Positions 1 to 6,412 of a DNA stretch of 10,109 nucleotides are shown here, in pieces. Position 1 is the first letter of the stretch, and each line of letters opens with the position of its first letter. Source of the DNA: Pseudolachnospira sp964507035 (lineage in GTDB: Bacteria; Bacillota; Clostridia; Lachnospirales; Lachnospiraceae); NCBI GenBank assembly GCA_964507035.1, contig CAZDOQ010000056.1, forward strand, positions 1-10,109. The letters run 5' to 3'. Made by a program: the position numbers and the translations under genes. The notes beneath the pieces are model-generated. The model had not been told where the DNA came from, did no database searches, and saw only the letters and a list, made by a program, of their open reading frames with translations.

Positions 1-35
1 AAATAACGGGATTTAAAATTTCGCCGAATTTTTTA

Positions 36-63
36 TTGACGAAATGAAATAATATGCTATAAT
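36..63 (+). promoter_or_regulatory. sigma-A promoter of rpsU
   Basis: A -35 box TTGACG (36-41) and a perfect -10 box TATAAT (58-63) are separated by 16 bases. TGC directly before the -10 box makes it an extended -10 promoter. Transcription should start near position 70, giving a leader of about 60 bases before the S21 start codon. This is the best promoter in the window, which fits a highly expressed ribosomal protein gene. It is seen directly in the sequence; its activity is inferred. Confidence 0.9.
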
Positions 64-89
64 CTAAGATGTGCTAAAAAGTACCCAAA

Positions 90-110
90 CAGTTGCACAA
101 TTTACAACTG
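90..110 (+). promoter_or_regulatory. leader hairpin next to the rpsU ribosome binding site
   Basis: CAGTTG (90-95) and CAACTG (105-110) are perfect 6-bp inverted repeats with a 9-base loop. The last G of the right arm is also the first base of the strong purine-rich ribosome binding site GGAGGGAGGG (110-119). A hairpin abutting the binding site could tune translation of rpsU, and ribosomal protein genes are often autoregulated this way. Regulation is inference only. The hairpin is short and could be incidental. Confidence 0.4.
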
Positions 111-131
111 GAGGGAGGGTTGGTGTGAGTC

Positions 132-308
132 ATGGCGAACGTAATCGTGAAAGAAAATGAATCGTTGGACAGCGCTCTCCGCAGATTTAAAAGAAACTGC
201 GCGAAGGACGGTATCCAGCAGGAGATTCGGAAAAGAGAACATTACGAGAAACCCAGCGTAAGACGGAAAAAGAAGTCTGAAGCTGCAAGAAAGCGTAAGT
301 ACAACTAA
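132..308 (+). CDS. rpsU: small ribosomal subunit protein S21 (bS21)
   Basis: This encodes a 58-residue, very basic protein of the usual S21 length. It starts MANVIVKENESLDSALRRFK and continues into the family's Lys/Arg-rich C-terminal half, ending KRKYN. S21 sits on the 30S platform near the anti-Shine-Dalgarno end of 16S rRNA and helps translation initiation. The ATG at 132 lies 12 bases after a long purine-rich binding site (GGAGGGAGGG, 110-119). GTG codons at 123 and 125 are rejected because the family begins at this Met. The gene has its own promoter and terminator, so it is monocistronic. In many Firmicutes rpsU lies next to or near phoH, as it does here. Identification is secure. Confidence 0.97.
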   Translation: MANVIVKENESLDSALRRFKRNCAKDGIQQEIRKREHYEKPSVRRKKKSEAARKRKYN

Positions 309-324
309 AGCCATTGAGCAAACA

Positions 325-355
325 GGGCGGTTCCAGGACAGGAGCCGTCCTTTTT
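325..355 (+). terminator. intrinsic terminator of rpsU
   Basis: A 10-bp stem pairs GGGCGGTTCC (325-334) with GGAGCCGTCC (341-350). All ten positions pair, two of them as G-U wobbles. The loop has six bases and TTTTT follows immediately (351-355). The hairpin begins 16 bases after the rpsU stop codon. It should separate rpsU transcription from the phoH operon. Downstream, at 359-397, a weaker bulged hairpin and a T-run at 392-397 may act as backup. Confidence 0.88.
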
Positions 356-408
356 AATCTCCTGGAGAAGTTTTCCGGAGGACCGTTCCTGTTTTTTCAA
401 AAAGGGGG

Positions 409-436
409 TTCATTTCTCATGAAAAGATGGTAAAAT
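409..436 (+). promoter_or_regulatory. possible promoter of the phoH operon
   Basis: A -10 box TAAAAT (431-436) is directly preceded by TGG, giving an extended -10. A weak -35 candidate, TTCATT (409-414), lies 16 bases upstream. It is the only plausible promoter found between the rpsU terminator and phoH, and it would give a leader of about 37 bases. The same TGGTAAAAT string forms the -10 region of the better promoter at 5069-5098. The weak -35 keeps confidence moderate. Confidence 0.45.
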
Positions 437-464
437 AACAGGGAGTGAATTCCAACGCGTCATA

Positions 465-471
465 AGAGGAG
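465..471 (+). promoter_or_regulatory. ribosome binding site that decides the phoH TTG start
   Basis: AGAGGAG lies 8 bases before the TTG at 480. The first in-frame ATG, at 495, would be 23 bases away with no better site in front of it. The site therefore favours initiation at TTG. Confidence 0.75.
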
Positions 472-479
472 CAAGAGAT

Positions 480-1547
480 TTGAGCATTGTGGAGATGACA
501 CTGGACATTCCGGCGGAGTATATGCAGGCGGTCTGTGGCCAGCTGGATGTCTATCTGAAAAAAATCGAGAGGACCCTGCGGGTCTCTCTGGTGCCCCGGG
601 ACGGAGGCATTAAGATCATTGGGCCGGATCCCATGGTGAAGAAGGCAGAGAGCGTGTTCCGGAATCTGCTGGAACTGGCCCGCCGGGGAAACGGCATCAC
701 CGAGCAGAATGTGGACTACGCCCTTTCCCTTTCCTTTGAGGAGAAGGAGGACACCATCCTGGAGATTGACCGGGATATCATCTGCCGGACTGTTGCAGGA
801 AAACCCATCAAGCCCAAGACCCTGGGGCAAAAGCAGTACGTGGACGCCATCCGGGAGAAAATGGTCTGTTTTGGCCTGGGACCGGCTGGCACCGGAAAAA
901 CCTATCTGGCCATGGCCATGGCTATCCAAGCGTTCAAAAACAATGAAGTCAACCGCATGATTCTGACCCGGCCCGCCATTGAGGCCGGAGAAAAGCTGGG
1001 CTTTCTGCCCGGGGACCTGCAGAGCAAGATCGACCCGTATCTGCGTCCCCTCTACGACGCCCTCTATCAGATCATGGGGGCGGAAGCTTTCCAGCACAAC
1101 CTGGAAAAGGGGCTCATTGAGGTGGCCCCCCTGGCCTACATGCGGGGCCGGACCCTAGACAATGCCTTTATCATTCTGGATGAGGCCCAGAACACCACCC
1201 CGGCTCAGATGAAGATGTTTCTGACCCGAATCGGCTTTGGCTCCAAGGTGGTGATCACCGGGGATGTCACCCAGAAAGACCTGCCTGCCGGAGTTGTTTC
1301 CGGCCTGGATGTGGCTCTGAAGGTCCTCCAGGATGTGGATGAGATCGCCCAGATCCGTCTGAGCAACCGGGACGTGGTGCGGCATCCGCTGGTCCAGCGG
1401 ATTGTGCAGGCTTACGAACATTACGAGAAAAAGGAGCAGCACCGGGAAAAACGGATGGAGCAGCACCGCCGCCGGTCCGCTGCCCGTCCTCTGGGAGAGG
1501 GCGGAGAGAGGAGGCGGCGGGGCTATGACCGTCCGAATCGAGTATGA
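480..1547 (+). CDS. phoH: PhoH family P-loop ATPase
   Basis: This encodes a 355-residue PhoH/YbeZ-type protein, slightly longer than usual. It shows a KH-like N-terminal region (about 10-70), Walker A GPAGTGKT (134-141), and the family block LTRPAIEAGEKLGFLPGDL (162-180). Walker B IILDEAQN (231-238) and the LSNRDVVRHPLVQ motif (294-306) follow. It is a cytoplasmic ATPase; relatives are linked to RNA metabolism and work with the ribonuclease YbeY, which is the next gene. The TTG start is chosen from its ribosome binding site. The last 35 residues are a low-complexity tail rich in Arg and Glu, beyond the conserved core, and they contain the ybeY ribosome binding site and start. In many Firmicutes a membrane HD phosphodiesterase gene separates phoH and ybeY; it is absent here. 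The exact biochemical role of the family remains uncertain. Confidence 0.95.
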   Translation: MSIVEMTLDIPAEYMQAVCGQLDVYLKKIERTLRVSLVPRDGGIKIIGPDPMVKKAESVFRNLLELARRGNGITEQNVDYALSLSFEEKEDTILEIDRDIICRTVAGKPIKPKTLGQKQYVDAIREKMVCFGLGPAGTGKTYLAMAMAIQAFKNNEVNRMILTRPAIEAGEKLGFLPGDLQSKIDPYLRPLYDALYQIMGAEAFQHNLEKGLIEVAPLAYMRGRTLDNAFIILDEAQNTTPAQMKMFLTRIGFGSKVVITGDVTQKDLPAGVVSGLDVALKVLQDVDEIAQIRLSNRDVVRHPLVQRIVQAYEHYEKKEQHREKRMEQHRRRSAARPLGEGGERRRRGYDRPNRV

Positions 1548-2025
1548 GGCGGAGGACAAGCTGGAGATTGGCTGGGTGGAACTGATCCAAAAGGTGGTGG
1601 CGGAGGCCCTGGACTATGAGGGCTGCCCCTACGAGGCGGAGGTCAGCGTGCTACTGACGGAAGATGAGGCGCTCCGGCAGATGAACGCCCAGTTCCGCTC
1701 CCTGGATAAAACCACGGATGTTCTGTCCTTCCCGGCGGTGGCGTTCCCGGCGCAGGGGGACTTTTCCTGCCTGGAGGAGCCGGAGGCGGAACTTTGCTTC
1801 CATCCGGAGACCGGGGAACTGATGTTGGGGGATATTGCCATCTCTGTCTCTAAAATCCGGGAGCAGGCGGCGGCCTACGGCCACAGCCTGGAACGGGAAC
1901 TGGCCTTTTTGGTGGCCCACAGCATGTTCCACCTGATGGGCTACGACCATCTGGAGGAGGCTGAGAGGGAGATCATGGAACAAAAGCAACGGGAGGTGCT
2001 GGACCGGCTGGGGATTACCCGGTGA
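1525..2025 (+). CDS. ybeY: endoribonuclease YbeY (rRNA maturation factor)
   Basis: This encodes a 166-residue metal-dependent RNase of the UPF0054/YbeY family. The zinc-binding motif HxxxHxxxxxH is present as HSMFHLMGYDH (132-142), giving ligands H132, H136 and H142. The family blocks TTDVLSFP (63-70) and LGDIAIS (101-107) are also present. YbeY acts in the cytoplasm in 16S rRNA 3'-end processing and late 30S quality control. The ATG at 1525 is chosen because AGAGGAGG (1507-1514) lies 10 bases upstream and the family begins with this beta strand. A longer in-frame extension back to 1402 would overlap phoH by about 145 bases and adds a non-family stretch. The 23-base overlap with phoH suggests translational coupling. 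Confidence 0.95.
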   Translation: MTVRIEYEAEDKLEIGWVELIQKVVAEALDYEGCPYEAEVSVLLTEDEALRQMNAQFRSLDKTTDVLSFPAVAFPAQGDFSCLEEPEAELCFHPETGELMLGDIAISVSKIREQAAAYGHSLERELAFLVAHSMFHLMGYDHLEEAEREIMEQKQREVLDRLGITR

Positions 2026-2063
2026 GGCCCCTTCTCCTGAGGCGCGGGAAGACCGCAGAGAAT

Positions 2064-2070
2064 GGGGGGA
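2064..2070 (+). promoter_or_regulatory. ribosome binding site that decides the lipoprotein start
   Basis: GGGGGGA lies 6 bases before the ATG at 2077. An in-frame ATG at 2062 lacks a comparable site and would place five extra residues before the signal peptide. The start at 2077 also gives a more typical MKLHNKK beginning. Confidence 0.65.
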
Positions 2071-2076
2071 TTTGAC

Positions 2077-3186
2077 ATGAAACTGCACAACAAGAAAAAT
2101 GGTTGGATGGTTCTGGCGGCGGCTTTGGCCGTGACATTGGCGGCAAGCGGCTGCAGGCGGAGCGAGGACGAGATCGTCACCACGGAGGAGTCCGCCACCC
2201 AGGAGGCAGGCACCCTTGCCACGGTGACGCTGCCGGCTCTCCCGGAAAAGGAGACGCTGCCGGAGGGGATGATGTACAGCTATCTGACCGGCCTGCCGGT
2301 GACGGAGGAGGTGGGGACCCGCCGTCCCCTGGCCGTGATGATCGACAATGACCAGCTGGCCATGCCCCAGAACGGCGTATCTTCGGCGGATGTGGTGTAT
2401 GAGACGCCCATTGAGGCCAATGCGGTCCGCCTGGAGATGATCATTCAGGATTACAGCGGGCTGGAGCGGTTTGGCGCCCTCCGCAGCGCCCGGAAATACC
2501 ACCCGGGAATCGCCTATGAGTTTGACGCTATCTTTTTCCACCATGGACACAGCGACCTGGCCCTGCCGTATTTGGAGGACACCGAGCACTGCGACGACAT
2601 TGACGGCGTCACCAGCCGCGGTTATTCGGCCACTTATGAGGTGGACGACTATCCAGCGGGCCACAGGACCTTCTCTACGCCGGATCTGATCAACAGCCGG
2701 ATCGAGGAACTGGGAATCCGGACGCAGGTACGGGAGGATTATACATACAAGTTCCTGTTCGCCCAGGACTCCCCCAACCTTCTGGAGGACGGCACCACCG
2801 CCAATAAGGTGACCATCGGTTACAAGCTGCACAATCCGTGGTTTGAATACAACGAGGAGGACGGCCTGTATTACCGGTATATTTACGGCGAACCTCACGT
2901 GGACCAGGAAAGCGGAGAGCAGGTGGCGGTGAAAAATATTATTGTGCAGTACTGCCACTATAACCTGGAATGGGATAACAATACTAAGGACATTCACACT
3001 ACAGAGGGATGGTACGGAGTTTTCATCACCAACGGCAAGGCCATTCCCATCACCTGGAGCAAGGACGAGTATTGGAGCAACACCCATTATTATGACCAGA
3101 GCGGACAGGAGATCCAGCTGAATCCGGGGAAGACCTGGGTCTGCATGGTCCTGCCCAGCATGACGGGAGAAATCACATTGGAGTAA
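2077..3186 (+). CDS. DUF3048 (YerB-like) lipoprotein
   Basis: This encodes a 369-residue exported lipoprotein of the DUF3048/YerB family. Residues 1-25 form a lipoprotein signal peptide (basic start, hydrophobic core, AASGC box) with the lipidated Cys at 26. A Thr/Glu-rich linker follows (about 28-60). The N-terminal domain includes RRPLAVMIDN (82-91), the SADVVYE block (103-109) and LRSARKYHP (135-143). A C-terminal domain runs from about 240 to the end, with NIIVQYCHY (287-295) and a TTEGWYGVFI block (308-317). It should be anchored on the outer face of the cytoplasmic membrane. The family's molecular function is not established. The lipobox has Ala rather than Leu at -3, which is permitted but not ideal. 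The gene follows ybeY by 51 bases and ends one base before the flippase gene, so the two envelope genes are almost certainly cotranscribed. Confidence 0.9.
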   Translation: MKLHNKKNGWMVLAAALAVTLAASGCRRSEDEIVTTEESATQEAGTLATVTLPALPEKETLPEGMMYSYLTGLPVTEEVGTRRPLAVMIDNDQLAMPQNGVSSADVVYETPIEANAVRLEMIIQDYSGLERFGALRSARKYHPGIAYEFDAIFFHHGHSDLALPYLEDTEHCDDIDGVTSRGYSATYEVDDYPAGHRTFSTPDLINSRIEELGIRTQVREDYTYKFLFAQDSPNLLEDGTTANKVTIGYKLHNPWFEYNEEDGLYYRYIYGEPHVDQESGEQVAVKNIIVQYCHYNLEWDNNTKDIHTTEGWYGVFITNGKAIPITWSKDEYWSNTHYYDQSGQEIQLNPGKTWVCMVLPSMTGEITLE

Positions 3187-3187
3187 C

Positions 3188-4828
3188 ATGGAAAAGCAAA
3201 GGAAAAAAAGCCGGGCGGGCAGCTTCCTGCTGCAGGGAAGTATTTTGGCCGCCGCCGGGATCATGGTCCGCCTGATCGGCATGCTATACCGGATCCCGCT
3301 GACCAATACCATTGGAGAAAAAGGCGTGGGCGTCTACTCCACGGCCTATGCTATCTACAACATCCTGCTGCTGATTTCATCTTACAGCCTGCCGGTGGCG
3401 GTTTCCCGCCTGGTGGCGGCCCGGGTCAGCGTAGGGCAGTACCGCAATGCCCGGCGGGTCTTTCTGGGGGCGGTGGGATTTGCCGCCGTCTCCGGAACGG
3501 TGGCCTGCGCTCTGACATTCTTTGGAGCGGACTTTTTTGCCGGAACCCTCATGGGAATGCCGGAGGCGGCCCTGGCCATCAAGACCATGGCCCCCACCAT
3601 TTTGATTATGGCTTTTTTGGGTGTGCTGAGGGGCTATTTTCAGGGCCATGGCACCATGATTCCCACCGCCGTCTCCCAGGTGGCGGAGCAGGTGATCAAC
3701 GCGGTGATCAGCGTGCTGGCGGGCTGGATTTTGTTCCGGATGGGAACGGCTCGGGACGCCGGGGGAGAAGAATTTTTCGGCCCGGCCTACGGCGCCGCCG
3801 GCGGCACCATCGGCACCGGCGCCGGGGCGTTGACGGCCTTTCTGTTCTGCCTTTTGGTGTTCTTCTTGTTCCAGCGGGTGGAGCGGGTCCAATGCCGCCG
3901 GGACCGGACCCGGGGGGAGGAAAGTTACTCCCACGTGGCCCGGATTCTGGTGCTGACGGTGGTGCCGGTGCTGGTGAGCACCACGGTCTATCAGATCAGC
4001 TCCCTGATTGATCAGGCCATTTTTGCCGCTTACCGGAACGCCGACTACACGGAGATCTGGGGCGCTTTCAGCGGCAAATATAACCTGCTGGTCCATGTGC
4101 CGGTGGCAGTGGCCTCTTCTCTGGCCTCCTCCATCATCCCGGCTTTGTCCGGGGCAGTGGCCAAGAAAAAGCGGACGGAGGTGGTCTACAAAACCGGCAC
4201 GGCTATCCGCTTCAACATGGTCATTGCCTTTCCGGCCACGGTGGGGCTGACGGTGCTGGCTTCGCCCATTATGAACCTGCTTTTCTCCGGGGATAACACG
4301 GAGGCGGCCAATATGATGATGGTAGGATCCACAGCAGTGCTGTTCTATTCCCTTTCCACCATCACCAACTCCATCCTCCAGGGCATTGGCAGCATCTGGA
4401 TCCCGGTGAAAAACGCGCTGATCTCTCTGGCGCTTCACATTGGGCTTTTGGCGCTGCTGCTGTGGGCGTTCCACCTGGACATCTACGGCGTGGTGTACGC
4501 CAACATGTTCTTTGCCCTATGCATGTGCATTTTGAACAACTTGAGCATCAAACGGATCCTTCACTACCGGCAGGAGATGCTGAAGAGCTTTGCGGCGCCG
4601 CTGTTCTCCTCTGTGGTCATGGGCCTATTTGCGTTTCTCAGCTACCGGCTGGTGTTCCAACTGACAGCCCGGAACTGGTTGGGCATTTTGGTGGCAATGG
4701 TCATTGCCGTGGCGGTGTACGGTGTGCTGCTGCTTCTCACCAAAGGACTGGACGAGGTGGATCTGATGAGTGTGCCAAAGGGGCGCTCTCTGATCGGGCT
4801 GGCCCAAAAGCTCCATCTGCTCCGGTAA
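3188..4828 (+). CDS. SpoVB/YtgP-type lipid-linked oligosaccharide flippase (MOP superfamily)
   Basis: This encodes a 546-residue multi-pass membrane protein with many hydrophobic segments, consistent with the 14-helix plan of COG2244 flippases. The N terminus (GIMVRLIGMLYRIPLTNTIG, 24-43) and the stretch LRGYFQGHGTMIPTAVSQV (147-165) followed by EQ are typical of the SpoVB/YtgP/MurJ-like subgroup. An Asp (D275) sits inside a helix in SSLIDQAIF. Relatives move lipid-linked precursors such as lipid II across the cytoplasmic membrane for peptidoglycan, spore cortex or polysaccharide synthesis; I cannot tell which substrate applies. The start is one base after the upstream stop, with GGAG (3180-3183) only 4 bases before the ATG, so coupled translation is likely. 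A Gly/Ala-rich loop lies at about 198-215. It could be a housekeeping MurJ equivalent or a sporulation paralogue. Confidence 0.92.
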   Translation: MEKQRKKSRAGSFLLQGSILAAAGIMVRLIGMLYRIPLTNTIGEKGVGVYSTAYAIYNILLLISSYSLPVAVSRLVAARVSVGQYRNARRVFLGAVGFAAVSGTVACALTFFGADFFAGTLMGMPEAALAIKTMAPTILIMAFLGVLRGYFQGHGTMIPTAVSQVAEQVINAVISVLAGWILFRMGTARDAGGEEFFGPAYGAAGGTIGTGAGALTAFLFCLLVFFLFQRVERVQCRRDRTRGEESYSHVARILVLTVVPVLVSTTVYQISSLIDQAIFAAYRNADYTEIWGAFSGKYNLLVHVPVAVASSLASSIIPALSGAVAKKKRTEVVYKTGTAIRFNMVIAFPATVGLTVLASPIMNLLFSGDNTEAANMMMVGSTAVLFYSLSTITNSILQGIGSIWIPVKNALISLALHIGLLALLLWAFHLDIYGVVYANMFFALCMCILNNLSIKRILHYRQEMLKSFAAPLFSSVVMGLFAFLSYRLVFQLTARNWLGILVAMVIAVAVYGVLLLLTKGLDEVDLMSVPKGRSLIGLAQKLHLLR

Positions 4829-4854
4829 AAAAGGTTTGGTTCCGGCCAAATGAG

Positions 4855-4885
4855 CCCGGTAAAATGGCCGTTTCTGGCCTCCGGG
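4855..4885 (+). other. imperfect hairpin after the flippase gene
   Basis: CCCGG (4855-4859) can pair with CCGGG (4881-4885), and inside it GGCC (4866-4869) can pair with GGCC (4876-4879), separated by an unpaired A-rich stretch. Only a short TTT follows. It may help terminate or stabilise the 3' end of the operon transcript, but it is weaker than the perfect repeat 24 bases further on. Confidence 0.3.
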
Positions 4886-4908
4886 TTTGATTAAAATTGA
4901 AAAAAATG

Positions 4909-4964
4909 ACAGATACTATACGGGAAGGAGTATGCCATGCAAAAAATATAGTATCTGTTTTTTT
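4909..4964 (+). terminator. perfect 12-bp hairpin with T-run, probable operon terminator
   Basis: ACAGATACTATA (4909-4920) and TATAGTATCTGT (4947-4958) are exact reverse complements, followed by a run of seven T (4958-4964). Seven A (4900-4906) precede the left arm, so the element could also work in the reverse direction. It lies 80 bases after the flippase stop and is the likely end of the phoH operon. It is unusual because the loop is 26 bases long and holds AAGGAG (4925-4930) and an ATG 6 bases later (4937). The stem is AT-rich, so termination may be incomplete or conditional. Confidence 0.7.
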
Positions 4965-5072
4965 ATGATCGTGTTTTGTTTTTCCTTTCTGGCTCTCAGC
5001 TATCAGGATCCGGAGACGCCGGAGGAGAGCCAGGAGGAGTTGCACCATTACCTGGAGTCCATAACAAGTTGA
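4932..5072 (+). CDS. possible small single-pass membrane peptide, unrecognised
   Basis: From the ATG at 4932 this frame encodes 46 residues: a short basic start (MPCKKYS), a hydrophobic segment of about 16 residues (7-22), then an acidic tail rich in Glu and Pro. The same frame can be extended upstream to a TTG at 4887 (61 residues), without a convincing ribosome binding site. The purine run GGAAGGAG (4923-4930) ends one base before the ATG at 4932, which is too close, so the start is unresolved. The tail uses codons common in the neighbours (CTG, GAG, TCC), hinting at coding history. Against this, the first 11 codons overlap the right arm and T-run of a terminator-like hairpin. I do not recognise a family. 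It may be real, a relic, or chance. Confidence 0.3.
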   Translation: MPCKKYSICFFMIVFCFSFLALSYQDPETPEESQEELHHYLESITS

Positions 5073-5098
5073 CGAACCGGGAAGCGGAGTGGTAAAAT
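5069..5098 (+). promoter_or_regulatory. sigma-A promoter of the flavoprotein-folate operon
   Basis: TTGACG (5069-5074) and TAAAAT (5093-5098) are 18 bases apart, with TGG directly before the -10 box (extended -10). Transcription would start near 5105, about 24 bases before the first start codon. The -35 box overlaps the stop codon of the small open frame at 5070-5072. It lies after the probable terminator at 4909-4964, so it separates two operons. Confidence 0.75.
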
Positions 5099-5128
5099 GC
5101 CCTTACAGAAAACAGGAGGAAACCATCC

Positions 5129-6412
5129 ATGGACAGGGTTCTGGTCATTGGCGGCGGGGCCGCCGGTTTGATGGCTGCCATTTACGCGGCGGAGGCGGGG
5201 GCTTTTGTGACCCTCTGGGAAGGAGGGGAGGAGCCGGGGAAAAAGCTTTTGGCCACCGGCAACGGCCGGTGCAATTTCACCAACCTTTCCCTGAGGACGG
5301 CCCAGTTTCGGACCGGGCACCCCTCCCTCCTAAAGCCCATTCTCTCCACCTTCTCCCCGGAGGATGCCATGGCGTTTTTCCGGCAGCTGGGGGTGGAAGT
5401 CCAGGTCCGGAACGGCTATGTCTACCCCCGCAGCGGCCAGGCAGTCTCCATCCGGGACGCCCTGGTGTGGCGGGTCCGGGAACTTTCCGTGCAGGTGGAG
5501 TGCGGTCGGAAGGCGGAGGCCATCCGCCGGATAAACCGAGGTTTTCAGGTACAGGCCGGGTCCCGCCGGATGACGGCGGCGGCGGTGGTGCTGGCCGCCG
5601 GGGGAAAGGCGGCGCCTGCCACCGGCTCCGACGGCAGCGGCTACCGGTTGGCCGGATCCCTGGGCCACTCCTTGGAGAGGGTGACGCCTGCCCTGGTTCC
5701 CCTTACCGCCAAAGGCTTTCCCTTCCGGAAGGCGGCGGGGGTTCGGACTCAGGCCCGGGTCTGCCTGCTGGTCCAGGACCAGTTTCAGGCGGCGGATACG
5801 GGAGAAGTGCAGCTGACAGAGTTTGGCGTCTCTGGGATTCCTGCTTTTCAGGTAAGCCGCTTTGCCTCCCGGGCGCTGGCGGAGGGGAAGCGGACGGAAC
5901 TGCGGCTGGACTTTTTCCCGGAGGAGACGGAGGAAACACTGCGGACCCAGTGGCGGCAGCGGCGGCAGGCACACCCATCCTGGCGCAGCGGAGATTTCTT
6001 AAACGGCCTCCTGCCCCGGAAGCTGGCGGAAACCCTGCTTTCCTGCGCAGGCATCTCCCTGGAGGATACCTGGGAGCAGGTTTCGGAGAAGAAGCTGGAG
6101 CGGCTGCTGGCGCTGTGCAAAGGGCTTCCGGCGGAGGTCACCGGCACCAAGGGCTTTGGGGCCGCCCAGGCCTGCGCTGGAGGCGTACCCCTGGCGGAGG
6201 TGGACGAGTCTCTGGAATCCCGGCTGGCCCCGGGGGTCTTTTTGGCCGGGGAACTTTTGGATGTGGACGGCATCTGCGGCGGCTACAACCTGCACTGGGC
6301 CTGGACCAGCGGGCGTCTGGCAGGCCGGGGAGCCGCCCGGGCATGTGGTGCGATAAGCCCGAAGGGCGGCCGCCGTGCTTACACGAGCGGGCAGGCGCAA
6401 TTTCATACATAG
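5129..6412 (+). CDS. HI0933/YhiN-family FAD-dependent oxidoreductase
   Basis: This encodes a 427-residue flavoprotein, close to the usual family length. An N-terminal dinucleotide-binding motif VIGGGAAGL (6-14) is followed by the family hallmark GKKLLATGNGRCNFTN (37-52). Near the C terminus are TKGFGAAQACAGGV and then LDVDGICGGYNLHWAWTSG, the segment that closes the FAD site. The last 25 or so residues are a non-conserved basic tail. Members are cytoplasmic and poorly characterised. Automatic pipelines often label them BaiN or aminoacetone oxidase; nothing here supports bile-acid metabolism, so I give no symbol. AGGAGG (5114-5119) lies 9 bases before the ATG. It is the first gene of its operon, and a different flavoprotein starts 14 bases after its stop. 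Confidence 0.92.
   Translation: MDRVLVIGGGAAGLMAAIYAAEAGAFVTLWEGGEEPGKKLLATGNGRCNFTNLSLRTAQFRTGHPSLLKPILSTFSPEDAMAFFRQLGVEVQVRNGYVYPRSGQAVSIRDALVWRVRELSVQVECGRKAEAIRRINRGFQVQAGSRRMTAAAVVLAAGGKAAPATGSDGSGYRLAGSLGHSLERVTPALVPLTAKGFPFRKAAGVRTQARVCLLVQDQFQAADTGEVQLTEFGVSGIPAFQVSRFASRALAEGKRTELRLDFFPEETEETLRTQWRQRRQAHPSWRSGDFLNGLLPRKLAETLLSCAGISLEDTWEQVSEKKLERLLALCKGLPAEVTGTKGFGAAQACAGGVPLAEVDESLESRLAPGVFLAGELLDVDGICGGYNLHWAWTSGRLAGRGAARACGAISPKGGRRAYTSGQAQFHT

Noticed and set aside
359..397. Second hairpin and T-run after the rpsU terminator, considered as a riboswitch or attenuator for phoH
   Set aside because: The stem 359-380 is bulged with a three-base loop, and the alternative stem 379-390 has only 4 bp. 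The pairing is too weak to claim regulation; it may be a backup terminator at most.
1402..1524. Upstream extension of ybeY to an ATG at 1402
   Set aside because: The added 41 residues lie wholly inside phoH in another frame and are not part of the YbeY fold; the ATG at 1525 has its own ribosome binding site.
1651..3312. A 553-codon open frame on the - strand across ybeY and the lipoprotein gene
   Set aside because: It spans two well-supported genes in the antisense direction, matches no family I recognise, and has the His/Arg/Gly/Leu-rich look of a reverse-strand shadow.
3377..4474. A 365-codon open frame on the - strand inside the flippase gene
   Set aside because: It is His, Gln, Gly and Arg-rich with no hydrophobic or catalytic pattern, an antisense shadow of a membrane protein gene.
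6356..6366. Short GCCC-GAA-GGGC hairpin near the end of the HI0933-type gene
   Set aside because: It is only 4 bp with no T-run and lies inside the coding tail, so it does not qualify as a terminator.
5129..6412. Bile-acid reductase BaiN
   Set aside because: The HI0933 family is broad and the name is often transferred automatically. No other bile-acid gene is present and the surrounding operon is housekeeping, so the specific function is not supported.
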